From contig JAACJK010000223.1 of the NCBI GenBank assembly GCA_013368325.1, positions 248,001-312,000 on the forward strand: a stretch of DNA of 64,000 nucleotides, given 5' to 3'. The notes beneath the pieces were generated by a model. The model was given only the letters and a program-made list of their open reading frames with translations, was not told the origin of the DNA and searched no databases. How positions within the stretch are numbered: position 1 is the first letter of the stretch; the number at the start of each line of letters is the position of its first letter. The DNA comes from Ephemerocybe angulata (lineage: Eukaryota; Basidiomycota; Agaricomycetes; Agaricales; Psathyrellaceae). The position numbers and the translations under genes were made by a program. Positions 58,668 through 64,000 of the stretch are shown here, in pieces.

Positions 58668-60703
58668 ATGAAATCAAAGATTCTCATCATTTTCGGGGCG
58701 CTTTCTTCTGGTCTCTTTTCCATCTCTCTCGCTCAGGATGGCGATATCAGCTTCGCCGAGTCCGACATCGCCGTTGCTTCTTCCAATATCATCACCAAAC
58801 CCGGAGGACAAAAGTACGCCTGCAAAACGTACCCTGGCGACAAATCATACCCAGTCGCCTCTGCCTGGGCACACTTCAACGAGACTGTCGGGGGAAATCT
58901 CCAAGTCGCTATCCCACCTGGGGCGGAATGCTATCAGACACTCGATGGCGTTATCCAGACATTCGACGCCGCGAAATGTGCCGAGGTTCGAGCGAATTGG
59001 GCTGACGAGCAGTGGAAGTGAGTTCTCGAGTTCTACACGCTCAACGCTTCTCTTTGCTCACGTTGACTGCTCAACAGCACCGACCACCCAATCTCCAACT
59101 TATGGCCATATTGGACGAACGGGACTTGCACCCCATTCCCCGCCGACTCGTCCTCAACCTGCACTCGTGGATTCTACGGCGACTACGTCGTTACAGCCAA
59201 GACGCGCGCACACATCAAATCTACGATCGATTTTGCGCGCCGCAACAACCTTCGCCTCATCATTCGGAACACAGGTCATGACTTCATGGGTCGCAGCACG
59301 GGGTGGGGATCACTCATCCTGAATACGCATTCGTTCAAGGATGTGACGTTTACGAAGAAGTATACTGGGCCAGGGACATGGAGGGGAGGTGCCGCCACCG
59401 TTGGTGCAGGGATCCAGGGTCGAGAGTTGGCGAGATTGGCGAACAAGCAGAGCCCACCGCAGGTCATAGTCATGGGGGAGTGCCCCGTACGTATCTGTGT
59501 TCTATGACCCCAACATCCTTTCATGACTTACCGTATCTAGACTGTCGGGTTTGCTGGCGGATTCATTCAAGGAGGGGGACACGGACCCCTTGCTACGCTA
59601 TACGGAATGGGTACGCCATCCTATACCTTACGCTATGAATCGTCTTACTGAAGCAGAAACGCATCTAGCCGCGGACCAAGTCCTGTCAGTCGACGTTGTA
59701 ACCGCATCCGGGAAGTTCGTCACCGCAAACGCCGCTTCGAACCCTGATCTCTTCTGGGCTCTCAAGGGTGGAGGACCATCCACCTTTGCTGCGCTTATCT
59801 CCGTAACAGTCAAGACGTATAACGATCTCCCTTCTGCTGCCGTCATCCTCAACATCAACTTCACCCACACCACCGACCTCGATGTCTACTGGAAGGGTGT
59901 CGATGCCTTCCACTCTCTTGCTAACCGATACGTCGAGAACGGGCTTTTCGTCTACTATGAGCTCCTGCCTCTGCGACTGCACGTCCAGCCATTCGTTGGC
60001 CCGAACAAGACCGCGGCGGAGCTCGGTGCCGTTGTGAAGCCCCTCTTCGATAAGCTCGACGCAGAGGGCGTGCCGTATTCCACTGAAACGAAGGAGTTCA
60101 AGGCCTACTTCGACCTCTACATTGACGTCTTCGAAGACGAGACTTCTGGATCACCCGCTATCACTGGCGGTCGCCTCTACACCCGCAAGGATATTGCTGA
60201 GAATGCTACTGCTATCAATGACGCCCAGCGATTCAGCATCGAACAAGGGGCGTTTATCGTTGGCCATATCGTCGGTCCTGGCACAGGTGCACCGAAGGTC
60301 GACAACGCCATCAACCCGAAATGGCGCGAGGCGGCGAGCTTCAGTATTACGAGCTTCACAGTACAGCCAAATGCGACCCTTGCTGAAAAGGCGGAGGCGC
60401 AGAGAGTTGTCACCCACGTTGCTGGGCAGAAGCTGAGAGAGGCGAGTCCCAACGGTGCCGCGTATGTTAACGAGGTGAGTGCCGATCATCTTTCATCTTA
60501 CGAATAGGGAATACTAACCATTATACCAGGGCGATCTTGAGGAACCCAACTGGCAGCACGCGTACTGGGGAACGAACTACCCACGACTCCTGAAGTTGAA
60601 GAAGAAGTACGATCCGCTCGGTGTCTTCTACGCGCGCACCACCCCCGGAACGGAGGATTGGGAGACCATCGACTTTGGAACCAAGTTGTGTAAAAAGCTC
60701 TAG
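58668..60703 (+). CDS. Secreted FAD-binding berberine-bridge-type oxidoreductase, 606 aa
   Basis: Five exons on the plus strand: 58668-59017, 59078-59486, 59541-59610, 59657-60474 and 60530-60703; every junction keeps frame. Residues 1-22 are a signal peptide ending SLAQ. The FAD-binding (PCMH-type) domain spans about 140-330 and contains RNTGHDFMGRS; the His (about 184) is the usual covalent FAD attachment site. It continues with GGGHGPLATLYGM and ADQVLSVDVVTASG. The C-terminal BBE motif is at about 555-600 (NWQHAYWGTNYPRLLKLKKKYDP, then GVFYA). The Cys that makes the second flavin link in bicovalent members is not present before GGGHGP. By family it oxidises carbohydrates, alcohols or phenolics with O2, releasing H2O2; the substrate cannot be told from sequence. 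It is followed at 1.3 kb by a secreted tyrosinase. Confidence 0.9.
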
Positions 60704-61969
60704 CGTATTCGTCCCATTCATTCCGAGTATGAGTCTGTATCGTCTCTAGTGCTTATTTTGAGCTTTGAGAAGTTTAAGCGCCCATAATGTTATTGTTCCG
60801 TTATCTGAGCGCTAATCAAAGCACCTGAGGCAAAACTGATCAGATTCTGGACTCGGATTTGGCTTTGTTTCGGCCAATTGTTACTGTCGGTTCACCAAGC
60901 GCTACACTGTGGCGACGCTTTGTCATACATCTCTTGACGACAAATGGCAATGCCACAAGGACCGGGCATTGTGGACAGGGGTATTTAAGGAGCGAGAATC
61001 CGAGAGGCAAACCTTACCCCTCACCACCACCCACTGCCATGTCAACCCGCGGGTCAAACTCTCCACGGCCATGGCTTCAAATGCTTTCCCCAACCTCCAC
61101 AAAATCCGAAGTTGGGGCGGGGGCTGCACCTCCACAGAAGGTAGACGTCTGGCGTATATTTCGAAATTAGCTAACTAAAAGCCGTGAATAGAAGCACCGG
61201 TGTGAGCTTCAAGCATCTCCCTACTGTCCAAGAAATCCGGACCTCTTGCACCCTTATTGGCAGTCTCAGAGGCAAGTTGCCGCTACTCAGAGGCCCCCAG
61301 CGTTTACTACCTCGAAGCTGCTCATTCCCAGTGGGTTGAAAGCTACTGCAGCACCACCAACCCTCGTGCGTATAACAGTTTTTTATGCCTACCGTACTCA
61401 GCTAATGACTTACATGATCAGACCGATACGCAAAGAAACAACGAACTGAGAGCACTTCCTTGAGGTAGTCTCGCTAATGCCCCATTGACAGTGCGCTGGT
61501 ATATTTCTATGCTTTTGAATACATAAACGATTTATCATGATGAATCTGCCGCCCATACCATATCAGCCGCAGAAGCGTTCTCAGAAGCCCCGGTCCCTAT
61601 CTGCCCGCCAATGACATCCAGCATTGTCTTATGATGCCCTGCGCACTTTTCTCGTTGAATTTGAATGCACGATCCTTGCGGCCCCCGCCGCATAGAATAT
61701 GCTGGGCTGGCGACGGCGGAAAGGAAGGCTTCGGTGAGTTGAACTGAAGTACTAGCTCCAGTGCTTCTATTGGTTACAGTTCCGCCCAGCTACTCCCTCT
61801 CCCCAATATAGTATCAGTGTCTCTGTGAGAAGCCACCGGCGTCTATTTGAAGATTCTGACTTCTCCGAGTCTTAGGCTGTCGTTCACCCGACTCCAACTT
61901 GGGGTATATGATATAAGTTGTGCGAATAGTCTTGGTAGTTACTTGAGCATTGCCCAGCCTCAGGTAACG
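60704..61969 (+). other. Intergenic region with weak coding signals
   Basis: A TATTTAAGG box at 60,981-60,989 precedes an ATG at 61,039 (MSTRGSNSPRPW), and a possible 50-nt intron with GTAGAC donor, GCTAAC branch and ATAG acceptor ends near 61,190. The downstream frames are not conserved-looking and no family is recognised. A small gene is possible but not supported. Confidence 0.3.
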
Positions 61970-63443
61970 ATGATTCAAATACGTCTGACCGTCTACGTGG
62001 TACTTGCAGCCCTCGTCTCTCTCGTGTTGTCCACTCCAGTCAAAGGACGTGAAGACTCAGCGAAGGTCCCTGGAGCTCAGTGCACGACAATCGATCGTCG
62101 AAAGGAATGGTGAGCGCTATATCACACCGCATACTTAAAACCCTCAACAAACCTATTCTTCAAGGCGCGACATGTCCGTCGAGCAGCGCCTCAGCTACAT
62201 CAACGCGGTTCTTTGCCTTCATTCTCTGCCTCCCAATGACAAGACCAGGGCTGCAACCAGTCGATATGAGGAGTTCCAAGCGACACATATCCTTCTGACC
62301 GACAGGGTTCACTCGGTCGTACGTAGCTTTTGTCTAGGTCGATTCTATACGATTAACAAAGCAATAGGGGCACTTCCTCCCTTGGCACCGGCACTTGGGA
62401 ACTCTCTATGGAAAGGCATTGCGCGAAGAATGTGGATATGATGGCCCCACTGCGTAAGTTCTTTTCATGCTTCCTCTTCAGCGCATCCGATATTAAGCCT
62501 TCAAACCAGCTATTGGGACTGGAGACGCGATGCAGACTCCGAAGTTGAGTACGTCCTCAAGCCCGATATGATCCAGTCATCGAGCAATCTGATGCTCACC
62601 ACTCCCTCCCCAGCATTCTTAAATCTCCCATCTTTGACCCTGTGACGGGCTTTGGTGGTGACGGCGTCGAGGGTACCTACACTCTTCCCCCGGATCCCAA
62701 CAACGAAGGAGCAACCTTACCAACATTCGCTCCCGCGCCTGGCCCCCTACCCACCGGTACCTTCACTTTCCCGGGTGGCACCGCGCCTGGTCCGTTCCCA
62801 ACATTCACCTTCCCGAGTGGCACGCCTCCTCCTCCCAGCGGAACACCCTTCCCAGAGCTCCCTCCAGGTGGAGGCTTCCCTTCGCCCTACAAAGGCTGCG
62901 TCCTCGATGGCCCATTCAACTCGACGAACTGGAGAATCCACCTCGGTCCTGGAAAGCTGGTCACCGAGCACTGTCTTGTGCGAAATATATCGCCCTTCGG
63001 GAAGTTCATGCTGACGAGCGAGGTCGTGCGGAACGTCATGCTCTCCAAAAACTACGAAGAATTCAGGTTAGCTGTTGACAGCTTCCAAAATGGCCCGATC
63101 CACGGAGGTGGACACGTTCTTGTGGGTGGTGAGATGATCAACGTTTACTCTGCAGGAGCGGGTGAGTCCTCACATTCAACCTATCTTGCAATCTTGATTA
63201 ACAAGGTTTCGTATAGATCCCCTCTTCTATCTGCACCATGCGGGACTTGACAAGGTCTGGTGGGATTGGCAACAAGTCGACCCCACGAACCGACTTTACG
63301 ACGTATCTGGACCAACCACACAGGGGGGTTCCATTCCGATCACTCTCGACTTTGAGCTCGATTTCCCTGCATTGGGTCCAAACATCACTGTCCGGGATAC
63401 GATGGACTCTGCGCTTGAGCCAAACTGCTTCACGTACGAGTAA
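61970..63443 (+). CDS. Secreted tyrosinase, 397 aa, with Pro/Gly/Thr-rich insert
   Basis: Six exons on the plus strand: 61970-62109, 62165-62318, 62368-62453, 62510-62548, 62614-63161 and 63217-63443; all junctions keep frame. Signal peptide at residues 1-21 (VVLAALVSLVLS, then TPVKG). Copper A: THILLTDRVH and GHFLPWHRHL, with ligands His88, His96 and His105. Copper B: GPIHGGGH (His303, His307) and PLFYLHHAGLDKVWWDW (His329/330). YWDWRRDAD links the two sites. Residues about 165-232 are an insert of repeated PTGTFTFPG / PFPTFTFPSG blocks rich in Pro, Gly, Phe and Thr that lies between the two copper sites. The enzyme family hydroxylates monophenols and oxidises diphenols to quinones, feeding melanin synthesis. 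The length is short, without the C-terminal lid of mushroom tyrosinases. Exon 4 ends at a GTACGT donor; the alternative GTTGAG four bases earlier breaks the frame. Confidence 0.92.
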
Positions 63444-63732
63444 TCTGTGCATCCTTCCCACTCTTCTTTGTATACCCCCTCGAAATCGAAAGTGTTCTGT
63501 CATCACACGATCGTGTCAAATACTAACTAGCACGCGATGTATGCGATGTAAAGTCCATTGGGCTGAACTGTGAAGCCATATGAGAAACGTGAGTGAGTGT
63601 ATACAACAAATCGTGCGTGCGGTCATATCCAATCCATATGTAAGCGTAATGTCGTGAAATCTTAACAAAAAAAAACAACATGCCCTCCACCCGGCCAACC
63701 TCTCCACGAGAACCACCTCCTATTCTCCTTAC
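63444..63732. other. Intergenic, convergent 3' ends
   Basis: Lies between the tyrosinase stop and the stop of the gene at the right edge. It contains AACAAAAAAAAACAAC near 63,664, which on either strand could be part of a 3' end signal. Confidence 0.4.
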
Positions 63733-64000
63733 TCAGTCATCATCCGCCCCAATCAACCCCTCCTTCTCTTCCCTCCCATGAACGCCCTCGCTTAGTCCTC
63801 TCGGCCCACCCACATAGCCCCTGCGTACGTTCAACCCCGCCTCCGCCTTAAACCACCCCTTCTCCACTCCTGGCTTCATCTTCGAGAACCGATCGCTCAG
63901 CTTCTCCTGCGCCACTGCACTCTTACTCTGCCACGAGCTCAGCATCGTCTTCATGTTCAACGGGCTCGCATTCGGGGTCGGGTATCCATTCGAATTCGAG
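63733..64000 (-). CDS. C-terminal part of an unrecognised protein (runs off right edge)
   Basis: Minus-strand frame open from the window edge to TGA at 63733-63735. The visible 88 residues begin SNSNGYPTPNASPLN, continue MKTMLSSWQSKSAVAQEK and RFSKMKPGVEKGWFKAEAG, and end EEKEGLIGADDD. The Ser/Pro/Asn-rich start followed by a lysine-rich, probably helical tail is typical of the end of a larger cytosolic protein. No domain is visible and the N-terminus lies outside the window. Confidence 0.6.
   Translation of the reverse strand, partial: SNSNGYPTPNASPLNMKTMLSSWQSKSAVAQEKLSDRFSKMKPGVEKGWFKAEAGLNVRRGYVGGPRGLSEGVHGREEKEGLIGADDD

Noticed and set aside
61039..61449. Two-exon small gene starting MSTRGSNSPRPW.
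   Set aside because: The proposed splice gives different frames for different donors, and no frame looks conserved.

Overview
The window is nuclear DNA of a filamentous basidiomycete, most likely an Agaricomycete of the Rhizoctonia/Thanatephorus type. The evidence is the many 45-70 nt introns with GTRNGT donors, CTAAC/CTGAC branch motifs and YAG acceptors, the F-box, MYND, tyrosinase and berberine-bridge-type genes, and an intron-containing eukaryotic tRNA-Ser. The species call is an inference from gene style; no rRNA or marker gene is present.

Positions 1 to about 44,640 are a head-to-tail tandem array of a 10.3-11.0 kb unit: four complete units (1-11049, 11050-21390, 21391-32211, 32212-43032) and a fifth that breaks off near 44,640. 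The array starts before the window. Each unit carries, on the minus strand: (A) a two-exon glycine/proline-rich gene with an upstream TATA-like box; (C) a 1.6-1.8 kb stretch full of minus-strand splice signals but without one consistent reading frame; (D) about 2 kb made of two imperfect copies of a ~1.05 kb internal repeat; (E) an unrecognised intron-dense gene of very small exons ending at a stop that overlaps AATAAA. Units 3 and 4 are almost identical and have the same length (10,821). Units 1, 2 and 5 are mosaics of similar and diverged stretches, as unequal exchange or gene conversion would leave. Unit 1 carries a 286-bp MITE with 35-bp inverted ends and an 8-bp target duplication; the other three units hold the empty site.

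From 44,640 to 64,000 the DNA is single copy. In order: an F-box protein (minus), an FSP1/AMID-like FAD oxidoreductase (minus), a ~0.9 kb stretch bounded by GTTTAAAC-type palindromes, a broken GMC oxidoreductase (minus), a tRNA-Ser(CGA) with an intron (minus), a helicase N-terminal fragment (plus), a small secreted protein (minus), a MYND zinc-finger protein (minus), a secreted berberine-bridge-type flavoenzyme (plus), a secreted tyrosinase (plus) and the 3' end of a gene leaving the right edge (minus). Exon limits were worked out by hand from splice consensus and frame continuity; for the F-box, FSP1-like, MYND, BBE-like and tyrosinase genes every junction keeps frame. The single-copy genes do not form one pathway. 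The two secreted oxidases, the GMC relic and the small secreted protein fit a saprotrophic or plant-associated life style. The array is the most unusual part of the window.
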